Assembly: GCA_021783525.1 (NCBI GenBank)
Contig: JAJXTT010000062.1
Location: forward strand, 1 to 8,278
DNA: 8,278 nt
Direction: 5' to 3'
Source: Pseudomonadota bacterium
GTDB taxonomy: Bacteria > Pseudomonadota > Gammaproteobacteria > Burkholderiales > Gallionellaceae
Below are positions 1 to 6,807 of the stretch, piece after piece (the stretch's first letter is position 1; the number at the start of each line of letters is the position of its first letter). A program made the position numbers and the translations under genes. The notes under the pieces were generated by a model. That model did no database searches, had not been told where the DNA came from, and worked only from the letters and a program-made list of their open reading frames with translations.

Positions 1-761
1 CAGCGAAGGTTTCCATCAGCGCATACAACAGCCTGGTCGCCTGTCCATACCAGTTCCATGCGCGCTACATCCTGCGCCTGAACGAGCTGGACGAAGTGCA
101 GGAAGCCATCGAAAAGCGCGACTACGGCGAGCGCGTGCACGGCATCCTGCAGCGCTTCCATGAGCGCTATCGGCAAGTTGGTGGGCATGACGCGGCGGAG
201 ATGGAGGCCGCGCTGCGCCGCATTAGCGAGGATGTGTTCGCCGACCTGCTGCAGCAGGACTTCGCGGCGCGCGCCTGGCTGGCGCGCTGGTACCGCTCGC
301 TGCCCGCCTATCTCGCCTGGCAGGCCGAGAACGAGGCGCAGGGCTGGCGCTATGCCGAGGCGGAGAGCGCATTTTCAATCGATCTGGACGGCGTGCAGCT
401 GCGCGGGCGCATCGACCGGCTCGATGTCCGGGATCAGGAGATACGTGTGCTGGATTACAAGACGCAGGGCGACCAGATCCTGCGCCACAAACTGCGCGAG
501 CCGGGCGAGGACGTGCAGCTCGCCTGCTATGCCTATGCGCACGAAACCGATGACGCCTCGTTCGTCAGCATCGAGGGTGGCAAGGTGAAGACGGTCGCGC
601 CGGCGCACGATGTCGCGCAACTGGCGCAGCTCAACGCCGAGCGCCTGGTGCAGGTGATGAAACGCATCCGCGGCGGTGCCGGTCTGCCCGCGAACGGCAT
701 CGACCAGGCATGCATGCATTGCGAGATGCGCGGCGTCTGCCGCAAGGGGGAGTGGTTATGA
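1..761 (+). CDS. AddB-like PD-(D/E)XK nuclease subunit, C-terminal part
   Basis: The gene is cut by the left edge; the open frame runs from base 3 to a TGA at 759-761, so about 252 C-terminal residues are visible. They form a RecB/AddB-type nuclease domain. One cysteine is in the motif ACPYQF (codon 42-44) and three more form CMHC-x5-C at the C-terminus (codons 711, 720, 738), the four-cysteine arrangement that holds the 4Fe-4S staple in AddB and Cas4-like nucleases. Catalytic residues are visible in RIDRL (Asp codon 414) and LDYK (codons 450-461), with a following Gln-containing helix (VQLACYAY). In AddAB enzymes this subunit nicks one strand at a double-strand break. The stop overlaps the start of the downstream helicase gene (ATGA), implying translational coupling. 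The inactivated helicase part expected upstream cannot be seen, so naming it AddB rather than another PD-(D/E)XK protein rests on the pairing. Confidence 0.85.
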   Translation, partial: AKVSISAYNSLVACPYQFHARYILRLNELDEVQEAIEKRDYGERVHGILQRFHERYRQVGGHDAAEMEAALRRISEDVFADLLQQDFAARAWLARWYRSLPAYLAWQAENEAQGWRYAEAESAFSIDLDGVQLRGRIDRLDVRDQEIRVLDYKTQGDQILRHKLREPGEDVQLACYAYAHETDDASFVSIEGGKVKTVAPAHDVAQLAQLNAERLVQVMKRIRGGAGLPANGIDQACMHCEMRGVCRKGEWL

Positions 762-3700
762 CCGGCCATATCGCCCTCGATCCCAAGCGCAGCGTCGTGG
801 TCGAGGCCTGCGCCGGCAGCGGCAAGACCTGGCTGCTGGTGTCGCGCATCGTGCGCCTGCTCCTGGACGGTGCGCAGCCGTCGCAGATACTGGCCATCAC
901 CTTCACGCGCAAGGCGGCGCAGGAGATGCAGGCAAGGCTGCAGCAGTGGCTGCGCGACCTGGCGATGGGCGACGACGATGCGGTGCGGCGTTTCCTGGCC
1001 GAGCGCGGCGTGGAGGAACCGAATGCCGCGCAACTGCAGCGCGCCCGCAGCCTGTACGGCACCGTGCTGCTGGCGCAGCCGGGCATCACCATCAGCACCT
1101 TCCACGGCTGGTTCATGCAGGTCATGCAGCGCGCGCCGCTGAACGCCGACGTGATGCAGGGCATGAGCCTGCTGGAGCGCGCGGGCAGCGAGCAGGAAGA
1201 AGCCTGGGAAGAGCTGCTGGAACAGATGCGCAAGCAACCGGACAGCCCTGAAGCGCAGAACATGCAGTGGCTGTTTGGCGAATGCGGGCTGAGCAACACG
1301 CGCAAACTGCTGTTCAACTTCCTCGCCAAGCGCGCGGAATGGTGGGCCTATACCCAGGGATCGGACGGGATGCTGACGTTCGCACTGGAGAACCTGCTCG
1401 ACGAGCTTGCGGTGGACATGGACAGCGATCCGGTCGAAGCCTGGCATGCGCACAGCGACAGCCGCGATGCGCTGTTCGATTTCACGCTGCAACTCGCCAG
1501 CGGGACCGATACGCAGAAAAAGCAGGCGAGCGAGCTGGAGCAGGCATGGACCGACTCGGCGCAGGAAGAGCGTTTCGAGCGGCTGTGGGAGCTGTTGTTC
1601 ACGGCAAAGGGCGAGCCGAAGGCATTGAAGCCGACAAAACTGCAGGACCAGGATGCGCATTGCCGTGCACGGGATGCGCTGCAGTCCCGCCTGCAGGCGG
1701 TGCGCGACGAGCTCGCCGAGCAGCGGGCCTATCGCCTGAACGAGGCGGTGCTGCATTGCGGCATCGCTTTCCTCGAGCGCTACCAGGCATTGAAGGCGCA
1801 AAAACAGCAGATGGACTTCTCCGATCTGGAATGGCAGCTGTGCCGTCTGCTGCAGCAGAGCGAGCATGCCGAGACCATGCAATACAAGCTTGACAGCCGC
1901 TATCGCCACGTGCTGCTGGACGAGTTCCAGGACACCAACCCGCTGCAGTGGCAGATCCTGCGCGCATGGTTCGATGCTGCCGTGGCGGTCGAGTCGCAGC
2001 CCACCGTGTTCGTCGTGGGCGACCCCAAGCAATCCATCTACCGCTTCCGCCGCGCCGATGCGCGCCTGTTCGGCGTGGCGCGCGAATACCTCAGGGCGCA
2101 TTTCGGCGCGGCGACGCTGGGCAACAGCCTGACGCGCCGCAATGCGCAGCCCGTGGTGGATGCGGTGAATGCCGTGTTCCGCGAACAGCCGGACGGCTTC
2201 GAGTTTGTCGAGCATCAGACTTTCCAGCGCGACCTGCCCGGCCGTGTGATGGTGTTGCCGCTGGCCGCCGTGGAGGCAAAGGGAGAGGATGCAACAGAAA
2301 ACAGCGCGCTTGCCTTGCGCGATCCGCTCACTGTGAAAAGGGCTGAAGCCGAAGACGGCGCGCGCCAGAAGGAGGCCGAACAGCTGGCGGCGTGGCTGCA
2401 GACCATCGTCGGAGACTGGGCTGTCAGCGACGGAGGGGAAGAGCGGCGCGCCACTTACGGCGACATCATGGTGCTGGTGCGCAGCCGCACCCACCTGCAG
2501 GTGTATGAAGAGGCATTGCGCGCAAAACACATTCCCTTCATCAGCTCGCGCCGCGGCGGCCTGCTCGATACGCTGGAGGCCGCGGATATCCAGGCGCTGC
2601 TGATGTTCCTCATCACGCCCTTTGCCGACCTTGCACTGGCGCAAGTGCTGCGCACGCCGATCTTTGCGTGCAGCGATGCGGACCTGATGTTGTTGGGAAT
2701 TGGGAATTGGGAATTGGGAATTGGGACTCTGGATCCGGGATTTAGTGGGGCAGGGGATGGTGAAAGCGTTGCGGGTTTGACCAAATCCCAAATCCCGAAT
2801 CCGAAATCCTCTTGGTGGCCTCGTTTGCAGCACGCCGCGATTCAAGGCAACGCCTCGCCTGTGTTACAGCGCGCCCATCGATTATTGCAGGGCTGGCTCT
2901 CGCTCGCCGACAAGCTCCCGGTGCATGACCTGCTCGATCGCGTCTATTTCGAGGGCGAGGTGATCGCGCGCTACACCGCTGTGCTGCCGCCGGAGATGCG
3001 CGCCAAGGTCGCCGCCAACCTCAATGCGTTCATGGAGATCGCGCTGAGCGTGGATGCGGGCCGCTATCCCAGCCTGCCGCGCTTCCTGCAGGAACTGGGC
3101 GAACTGCGCGACAGCCCCGACGACGCGCCGGACGAAGGCAGGCTCGGCACGGCCGGCAACGCGGTACGCATCTATACCGTGCACGAATCGAAAGGCCTGG
3201 AAGCGCCCATCGTCTGGCTGCTGGATGCGAATGCGGACAAGAAAGCCAGGGACGACCACGATGTGCTGCTCGATTGGCCGCTGCATGCCGAGCGGCCCGT
3301 ACATTTCTCGCTCTATGCCGACCAGGCTTCGCGCGGCAAGAAACGTGCGCCGCTGTTCGATCAGGACGCCGCACAGCAGGCGCGCGAAGAAATGAACCTG
3401 CTCTATGTCGCGATGACCCGCGCGCAGCAAGCGCTAATTGTCAGCGGCAGCAAGGAAGGCAGGGAAAACAAGACGCAGACCTGGTATGAGCGCATTGCGG
3501 CGGTGGTTGAGCAGCAGGAAACATTAAATCCGCTCGTCCTGCACCCGCCAGCGGGAGATCGTGGCAGCATGGCGCATGCGCCTTACAGCCATGGCCTGCC
3601 CCTTGCGGGTGCAGCCCGAACGGAAAATCTTCCTTCCGTCATACCCACCGGGAAACGCGCCGCCCGCAATACACCGCAACAACAGCGCGGCATCTGGCTG

Positions 3701-4120
3701 CACGGCTTGCTGCAACATCTGACGGAAGGCATGGCGGACAAGGCCGAACTGCAGCAACGACTGGCCATTTCTGCCGAAGAAATCGAGTCCCTCTGGCAAC
3801 AAGCCCTGCATCTGCTCGCGCTGCCCCGGCTCGCGCACTTCTTCGATGCCCAGCAATACCGCTCCGCCAGCAACGAAATGCCCTATATCAACGCCAAGGG
3901 CGAACTGAAACGCATCGACCGTCTGGTGGAGTTCGACGATGAAGTGTGGGTGCTGGATTACAAGCTGGGCGATAGCGAGGATGCCTTACGTTACCGTGTG
4001 CAGATGCAGGAATATCAGACAGCAATGCAAACGGTGTACGTGGGCAAGGCAGTGCGTTGTGCACTGGTATTTGCAGATGGGGTATTGAGCGAAGTGCAGG
4101 GGGGCCGTGCAAAAGGGTAA
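758..4120 (+). CDS. addA: AddA-like UvrD/RecB-family helicase-nuclease (double-strand break repair)
   Basis: The 1120-residue protein is an ATP-dependent 3'-5' helicase with a C-terminal nuclease, as in AddA. ATG 758 is chosen because it overlaps the upstream stop (ATGA) and follows the GGGGGAG purine tract. Helicase motifs appear in order: Walker A AGSGKT (residues 19-24), Ia ITFTRKAA, II LLDEFQD (DE at 388-389), III VVGDPKQSIYRFRRAD (Asp 422), V TVHESKGLE (about 807-815) and VI LLYVAMTRA (about 881-889). The nuclease domain has His 982 (WLHGLLQHL), Asp 1054 (RIDRL), Asp 1067 and Lys 1069 (LDYK) and a QMQEYQ helix, so it should be active. Length is usual for AddA. With the AddB-like partner it would resect double-strand ends and promote RecA loading. 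Residues about 646-684 are encoded by an inserted repeat element that keeps the frame. COG1074-type exonuclease V beta subunit is an equivalent name; the addA symbol is by family resemblance. Confidence 0.9.
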   Translation: MTGHIALDPKRSVVVEACAGSGKTWLLVSRIVRLLLDGAQPSQILAITFTRKAAQEMQARLQQWLRDLAMGDDDAVRRFLAERGVEEPNAAQLQRARSLYGTVLLAQPGITISTFHGWFMQVMQRAPLNADVMQGMSLLERAGSEQEEAWEELLEQMRKQPDSPEAQNMQWLFGECGLSNTRKLLFNFLAKRAEWWAYTQGSDGMLTFALENLLDELAVDMDSDPVEAWHAHSDSRDALFDFTLQLASGTDTQKKQASELEQAWTDSAQEERFERLWELLFTAKGEPKALKPTKLQDQDAHCRARDALQSRLQAVRDELAEQRAYRLNEAVLHCGIAFLERYQALKAQKQQMDFSDLEWQLCRLLQQSEHAETMQYKLDSRYRHVLLDEFQDTNPLQWQILRAWFDAAVAVESQPTVFVVGDPKQSIYRFRRADARLFGVAREYLRAHFGAATLGNSLTRRNAQPVVDAVNAVFREQPDGFEFVEHQTFQRDLPGRVMVLPLAAVEAKGEDATENSALALRDPLTVKRAEAEDGARQKEAEQLAAWLQTIVGDWAVSDGGEERRATYGDIMVLVRSRTHLQVYEEALRAKHIPFISSRRGGLLDTLEAADIQALLMFLITPFADLALAQVLRTPIFACSDADLMLLGIGNWELGIGTLDPGFSGAGDGESVAGLTKSQIPNPKSSWWPRLQHAAIQGNASPVLQRAHRLLQGWLSLADKLPVHDLLDRVYFEGEVIARYTAVLPPEMRAKVAANLNAFMEIALSVDAGRYPSLPRFLQELGELRDSPDDAPDEGRLGTAGNAVRIYTVHESKGLEAPIVWLLDANADKKARDDHDVLLDWPLHAERPVHFSLYADQASRGKKRAPLFDQDAAQQAREEMNLLYVAMTRAQQALIVSGSKEGRENKTQTWYERIAAVVEQQETLNPLVLHPPAGDRGSMAHAPYSHGLPLAGAARTENLPSVIPTGKRAARNTPQQQRGIWLHGLLQHLTEGMADKAELQQRLAISAEEIESLWQQALHLLALPRLAHFFDAQQYRSASNEMPYINAKGELKRIDRLVEFDDEVWVLDYKLGDSEDALRYRVQMQEYQTAMQTVYVGKAVRCALVFADGVLSEVQGGRAKG
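2691..2810. repeat. In-frame inserted repeat element within addA (approximate bounds)
   Basis: This stretch differs sharply in composition from the GC-rich helicase sequence around it. It starts with a 7-bp tandem array, and an imperfect inverted repeat lies further in: GGATCCGGGATTT at 2731-2743 against AAATCCCGAATCC at 2790-2802 (12 of 13 positions complementary, 46-nt spacer). It is translated as a Gly/Ile/Asn-rich then Pro/Lys/Ser segment between ADLMLL and SWWPRLQ, two stretches that I believe lie close together in related AddA proteins. The reading frame is retained. The opposite strand reads like the NSQFPIPNSQ peptides often produced by dispersed intergenic heptamer repeats in proteobacterial genomes; that recognition is from memory. 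Exact ends cannot be fixed without an uninterrupted homologue. Confidence 0.7.
2693..2727 (+). repeat. Tandem heptamer array, (TTGGGAA) x5
   Basis: Four perfect copies of TTGGGAA (2693-2699, 2700-2706, 2707-2713, 2714-2720) are followed by one copy with a changed last base (2721-2727). A 7-bp unit is not a multiple of three, so any change in copy number by slippage, other than by a multiple of three, would shift the addA frame. Confidence 0.95.
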
Positions 4121-4190
4121 TGGTGTAGCCGTTGGGCGGGGCGTCGACCTCTATCCTGCGGGGACAAAAACGAGCCCACCCTGCCGATGT

Positions 4191-5090
4191 CTATACAGTT
4201 GAAGCGCTTTCACCCCCAAGCACATCAATCACGTCGACCAGCAATCTCTGCAGTTCCCCGGTCATCATCGCGAAATCCGCGTCGAATGCATCTTCCTGAT
4301 CGCTGCCCTCCGCCTGATCCTTGAGGATATCCAGTGCCACGACGCGTTTGATCTGCAGGTTGTCGTGCAGCACGAAGGACACCTTGTCGCGCCAGGTCAT
4401 CGCCAGCCGGGTGGCTTCCTTGCCCGCAGTGATGTGTTTGGCGATCTCTTCGGCTTCAAGGGTGTGGCGCACGTAACGCACGGTTGCCCTTTCCTCTCCC
4501 GATCCCCTGAGTTCGCAGTCGCGGTCCACGGTGAATGCCGAAGACAACTCATCTCCCGCTAGCCAGGAAGTCATTGCGGCGGCGGGCGAGGTGTTGGTCT
4601 TGAGCGGCGTGAGCGCTATTCCATCCACGGTCTTGATCAGCATCTCGATCAGTTCGTCGGCTTTCGCCAAGTTTGCAGCATCCACCACCATGATCCCGGC
4701 TGTGGAATCGATCCAGGCGAAGGTATGACGGCGCAGGGCGAAAGCGCGCGGCAGCAGCTCGTCCGTAACCGCCTCCTTGATCTGTTTCATCTGCTTGCGG
4801 CCCGGCTTGTACCCCTGCTGATCTTCGATGTCGGCCGCGCGGGATTTGGCGAATTTGTTGACCACGGCCGTGGGGAGAAGCTTCTTCTCGACCCCGAGGC
4901 AGATCAGCATCTGCGATCCCATGGTATGCACAAAAGGCTGCCCCTCTTCCTTGGGTGAAACCCATCCCAGCCTGTGCATTTCCATCGCGGAGCACGGCTG
5001 AATGGCGTTCCGGGACAACTTTTCTTCGAGGGCTTCGGGAGTGACGCCCCACTTATTGAGGCGATATATCAGCAGATTCTTGAACCACAT
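4191..5090 (-). CDS. rdgC: Recombination-associated protein RdgC
   Basis: The 299-residue product begins MWFKNLLIYRL and ends with a segment containing SFVLHDNLQIKRV, and both resemble RdgC along with the overall length (about 300 residues in the family). RdgC is a nucleoid-associated protein that forms a ring-shaped dimer around duplex DNA and restrains RecA-promoted strand exchange; in Neisseria it is needed for pilin variation. The ATG at 5088-5090 gives the conserved N-terminus. No strong Shine-Dalgarno sequence precedes it (the upstream bases read CTCCCGTCAAGTC). The gene converges on addA with a 70-bp gap, placing a RecA modulator next to a RecA-loading helicase-nuclease. The two are not co-transcribed, so the functional link is inferred from proximity. 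Confidence 0.93.
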   Translation of the reverse strand: MWFKNLLIYRLNKWGVTPEALEEKLSRNAIQPCSAMEMHRLGWVSPKEEGQPFVHTMGSQMLICLGVEKKLLPTAVVNKFAKSRAADIEDQQGYKPGRKQMKQIKEAVTDELLPRAFALRRHTFAWIDSTAGIMVVDAANLAKADELIEMLIKTVDGIALTPLKTNTSPAAAMTSWLAGDELSSAFTVDRDCELRGSGEERATVRYVRHTLEAEEIAKHITAGKEATRLAMTWRDKVSFVLHDNLQIKRVVALDILKDQAEGSDQEDAFDADFAMMTGELQRLLVDVIDVLGGESASTV

Positions 5091-5125
5091 GACTTGACGG
5101 GAGTGTTAGCGAAAAATGGGGGCGG

Positions 5126-5131
5126 ATTCTA
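5126..5131 (-). promoter_or_regulatory. Possible -10 box for rdgC
   Basis: On the minus strand this reads TAGAAT, five of six matches to TATAAT, about 36 bp upstream of the rdgC start codon. The sequence at the -35 distance (near CTGGAT/CCTGGA) is a poor match to TTGACA, so the promoter is either weak, activator-dependent or not real. Confidence 0.3.
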
Positions 5132-5139
5132 ACGCAGGT

Positions 5140-5169
5140 TGCGACAAATCCAGGGATAAGTGCGACAAA
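5140..5169 (+). repeat. 9-bp direct repeat TGCGACAAA, two copies one 21-bp period apart
   Basis: TGCGACAAA occurs at 5140-5148 and again at 5161-5169, with starts 21 bp apart, close to two turns of B-DNA. The pair sits just upstream of the candidate rdgC -10 box, where an activator or repressor site could lie. A partial third copy, TGCGAC, occurs at 5244-5249. An operator role is inferred only from spacing and position. Confidence 0.45.
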
Positions 5170-5332
5170 AAAAGAAGGAGTGGCGAGTGCGGAGATGCAG
5201 GGCGGGCCGGCGCTGCCCGACCCGAAGGACGGCTCAAACATTCTGCGACTTACGGCTAATACCTCCTGTACGGGCTTGTCTTGTTGTCTACCCGTCATTC
5301 GGAAATCATCGATACATAATCAATTTACTTTG

Positions 5333-5361
5333 TTGATATTCGTATATTTGAGGAGTATTAG
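5333..5361 (+). promoter_or_regulatory. Candidate promoter for the DUF2202 gene
   Basis: TTGATA at 5333-5338 and TATTAG at 5356-5361 are separated by 17 bp in a locally AT-rich stretch. The first matches TTGACA in five of six positions and the second matches TATAAT in four. A start near 5368 would give a leader of about 135 nt that includes the competing hairpins at 5382-5441. Confidence 0.35.
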
Positions 5362-5381
5362 GAGAGTGAGATAACCAGAGT

Positions 5382-5441
5382 CTGCCAGACCCGCGGCGCC
5401 GGCAGCTGAAACTTGGCTCGAATCGATCGCAAGGCTGCCAG
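5382..5441 (+). promoter_or_regulatory. Leader segment with mutually exclusive hairpins
   Basis: CTGCCAG occurs twice, at 5382-5388 and 5435-5441, and between them lies GGCAGC at 5401-5406. The central segment can pair with the first copy (CTGCC/GGCAG, 14-nt loop) or with the second (GGCAGC/GCTGCC at 5434-5439, 27-nt loop), but not with both. I compared it by eye with riboswitch classes I know and found no match. A regulatory role is inferred. Confidence 0.35.
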
Positions 5442-5491
5442 GTAACGGAGGAGCAATTTGGGGCCGGCCTGATGAAAGAATTACATTTTAA

Positions 5492-5497
5492 AAGGAG
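5492..5497 (+). promoter_or_regulatory. Ribosome binding site AAGGAG deciding the DUF2202 start
   Basis: AAGGAG is seven bases before ATG 5505 but only one base before ATG 5499, and it lies inside the frame that would start at 5472. It therefore favours 5505 as the initiation codon. Confidence 0.8.
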
Positions 5498-5504
5498 AAT
5501 GAAA

Positions 5505-6164
5505 ATGTTTACCAAATCAATTCCAATGCTGTTCGCGGCCATGTTGTCCGTTCTTGGCGCCATGTCCTGTCCGAATGTCTATGGTGCAACCTTGTCCCTC
5601 ACCGCCGTGGAAACAAAAGACCTTATTTTCATGCGCGAAGAAGAAAAGGTGGCACGCGACACCTACCTGACGTTCTACGATGCATGGGATCTCGCGACAT
5701 TTTCCAATATCGCCAGTGCGGAGCAGACGCATATGGATGCCTTGCTCAAGTTGCTGAACAAATACAACCTGGCTGATCCAGCGGCGGGCAATGCGATTGG
5801 CGAGTTCACCAATACCGATCTGCAGTCACTCTATAACACCCTGGTTGCCAAGGGCGAGATCAGCAGCCTGAATGCACTGAATGTGGGCGGCCTCATCGAA
5901 GAGAAAGACATGATCGATATCAAGCGGGCAATAAGCGAGGCGCAGAAGGATGACATCATCTCTACCTACACGAACCTGATGTGCGGATCGCGCAATCATC
6001 TCCGCGGCTTTGCGAAAAGTATCGAAGCGTTGACCGGGGCGCCTTATGTAGCCCAGCTACTCAGCCAGACGGAGGTGAATGAAATAGTTCAGAGCCCGAT
6101 AGAGAAGTGTGGCAAGAAGGAAAAGGTCTCTTCGTCCGGAAATGCGTGCAAGGGCAAGTGTTAG
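5505..6164 (+). CDS. Exported DUF2202 ferritin-like protein
   Basis: Initiation at ATG 5505 gives 219 residues. Residues 1-28 form a signal peptide (a Lys near the N-terminus, a hydrophobic core LFAAMLSVLGA, cleavage probably near VYGA). The rest fits DUF2202, a helical ferritin-like family, with acidic and histidine residues expected to bind metal: EEEKVARDTY (Glu 45-47), AEQTH (Glu 73, His 76), EEKDMIDI (Glu 132/133, Asp 135/138) and GSRNHLRGF (His 165). The biochemical role of the family is not established; a di-metal site is inferred from the fold and motifs. The C-terminus is Lys/Cys-rich (Cys 202, 215, 219), beyond the domain. Cys 22 sits in AMSC, a poor lipobox, so lipoprotein processing is less likely. 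The gene stands alone and its stop lies 28 bp from the stop of the convergent hot-dog gene. Confidence 0.85.
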   Translation: MFTKSIPMLFAAMLSVLGAMSCPNVYGATLSLTAVETKDLIFMREEEKVARDTYLTFYDAWDLATFSNIASAEQTHMDALLKLLNKYNLADPAAGNAIGEFTNTDLQSLYNTLVAKGEISSLNALNVGGLIEEKDMIDIKRAISEAQKDDIISTYTNLMCGSRNHLRGFAKSIEALTGAPYVAQLLSQTEVNEIVQSPIEKCGKKEKVSSSGNACKGKC

Positions 6165-6192
6165 GTGTCACGACCGGGTGCTGTGAATCGCC

Positions 6193-6684
6193 TTATGGCC
6201 GTTTTTTCAACGAGAGTGTCAACTTGAATATGGCCACTGGCTCGTCACTCAATGACGGTACAGTGGCAACAACCTCGAACTGCCTTTCGACTCTTTCACC
6301 CGAGGCGGCTGCCTGCGCGACCAGTTCGGCGATCTCCTTGCCCTGAGTACAGCAAAAATGTACATCGCCTTCGGCGCGCTTGAGGAACTGCGCTTCGAAA
6401 TCCTTGAAGATCAGCGCAATCTTTTCCGGTTGCCGCCTGATCAGATACATGGCGAAGGCACCGGCTGCGCAATCGGCTCCGGCGCAGAGTGCGCCAAAGT
6501 ACATTGAGCCGAGGTGGTTTTTTGTTCGACGCCGCAGAGGGATTCGGACCACCATCCGCTCTGGCGAGATTTCCGCGACCGAGACGCCGACATAGAACAG
6601 CAAGGGAATCCTGGTGAACCCGATCCATCTCAGAGACAAGGTCTCGCGTGTGGTCTCCTTGAACAGTCTGTAGAGCCGATTCAT
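6193..6684 (-). CDS. Hot-dog fold protein, DUF4442/PaaI-like thioesterase family
   Basis: From ATG 6684 the product has 163 residues. The segment RTKNHLGSMYFGALCAGADCAAG (about 53-75, Asn 56, His 57) resembles the central helix of hot-dog fold DUF4442 proteins, followed by the beta-rich half (IFKDFEAQFLKRAEGDVHF and later strands). Related proteins act on acyl-CoA or acyl-ACP thioesters, but the substrate here cannot be told. The ATG is preferred over a TTG at 6708 because MNRLYRLFKETT matches the usual N-terminus; neither has a clear Shine-Dalgarno sequence, so the start is uncertain by about eight residues. Asp 71 could serve as the acidic catalytic residue. The gene lies downstream of ihfB on the same strand, 123 bp away, so it may have its own promoter or be the tail of that unit. 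Confidence 0.75.
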   Translation of the reverse strand: MNRLYRLFKETTRETLSLRWIGFTRIPLLFYVGVSVAEISPERMVVRIPLRRRTKNHLGSMYFGALCAGADCAAGAFAMYLIRRQPEKIALIFKDFEAQFLKRAEGDVHFCCTQGKEIAELVAQAAASGERVERQFEVVATVPSLSDEPVAIFKLTLSLKKRP

Positions 6685-6736
6685 GGATTGAATGGTGCGG
6701 ACTTGCAAGCGGGAAAGCCTGAATTGGCAGCGGGGA

Positions 6737-6750
6737 TGGGCATGTGCCCA
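6737..6750. repeat. 14-bp inverted repeat TGGGCA-TG-TGCCCA
   Basis: Two perfect 6-bp arms flank a 2-bp centre, 53 bp upstream of the hot-dog gene start. No T-run follows on either strand, so it does not look like an intrinsic terminator. A dimeric regulator site is possible. Confidence 0.4.
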
Positions 6751-6770
6751 CTCTAAACACTCCCTGACAC

Positions 6771-6798
6771 GGGCGCAACCGTCACGACAACAGCGCCC
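6771..6798. repeat. Inverted repeat GGGCGC/GCGCCC after ihfB
   Basis: GGGCGC (6771-6776) and GCGCCC (6793-6798) flank 16 bases that contain a smaller GTC/GAC pair. It lies just past the ihfB stop and could form a stem in the transcript, but no U-tract follows on the minus strand. It could slow or protect the 3' end; intrinsic termination is not supported. Confidence 0.3.
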
Positions 6799-6807
6799 CG
6801 CGGAGAT

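Larger units (their letters stand above)
5091..5504. other. Intergenic region between divergent rdgC and DUF2202 gene
   Basis: These 414 bp contain no frame that resembles a real protein; the short open frames are composition shadows or antisense to the genes. The rdgC-proximal third holds the direct repeats and possible promoter described separately. From about 5300 to 5365 the sequence turns AT-rich, as in a promoter region. Between 5382 and 5441 it holds GC-rich segments that can pair in more than one way. A perfect GGCCGGCC palindrome lies at 5462-5469, just before the ribosome binding site of the downstream gene. Confidence 0.6.

Noticed and set aside
533..2845. A 770-codon open frame on the minus strand opposite addB/addA
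   Set aside because: It is antisense to a protein with complete helicase motifs, is Gln/His/Leu/Arg-rich as expected from GC-rich antisense reading, and its N-terminal NSQFPIPNSQ stretch comes from the heptamer repeat.
4121..4190. Possible bidirectional terminator between addA and rdgC
   Set aside because: GGCGGGG (4135-4141) can pair with CCCTGCC (4179-4185), but the loop is 37 nt and no T-run follows the stem on either strand.
5053..5298. An 81-codon minus-strand frame upstream of and overlapping rdgC
   Set aside because: It overlaps the rdgC start region in another frame, shows no recognisable domain, and covers the likely rdgC promoter.
5419..5466. Second GEMM riboswitch or a sigma-54 promoter before the DUF2202 gene
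   Set aside because: GCAAGGCTGCCAGGTAAC superficially resembles GEMM fragments but lacks the GGGCAAACC and ACGCAAAGC core in order; the TGGC...GC pair has a 12-bp gap between GG and GC instead of 10.
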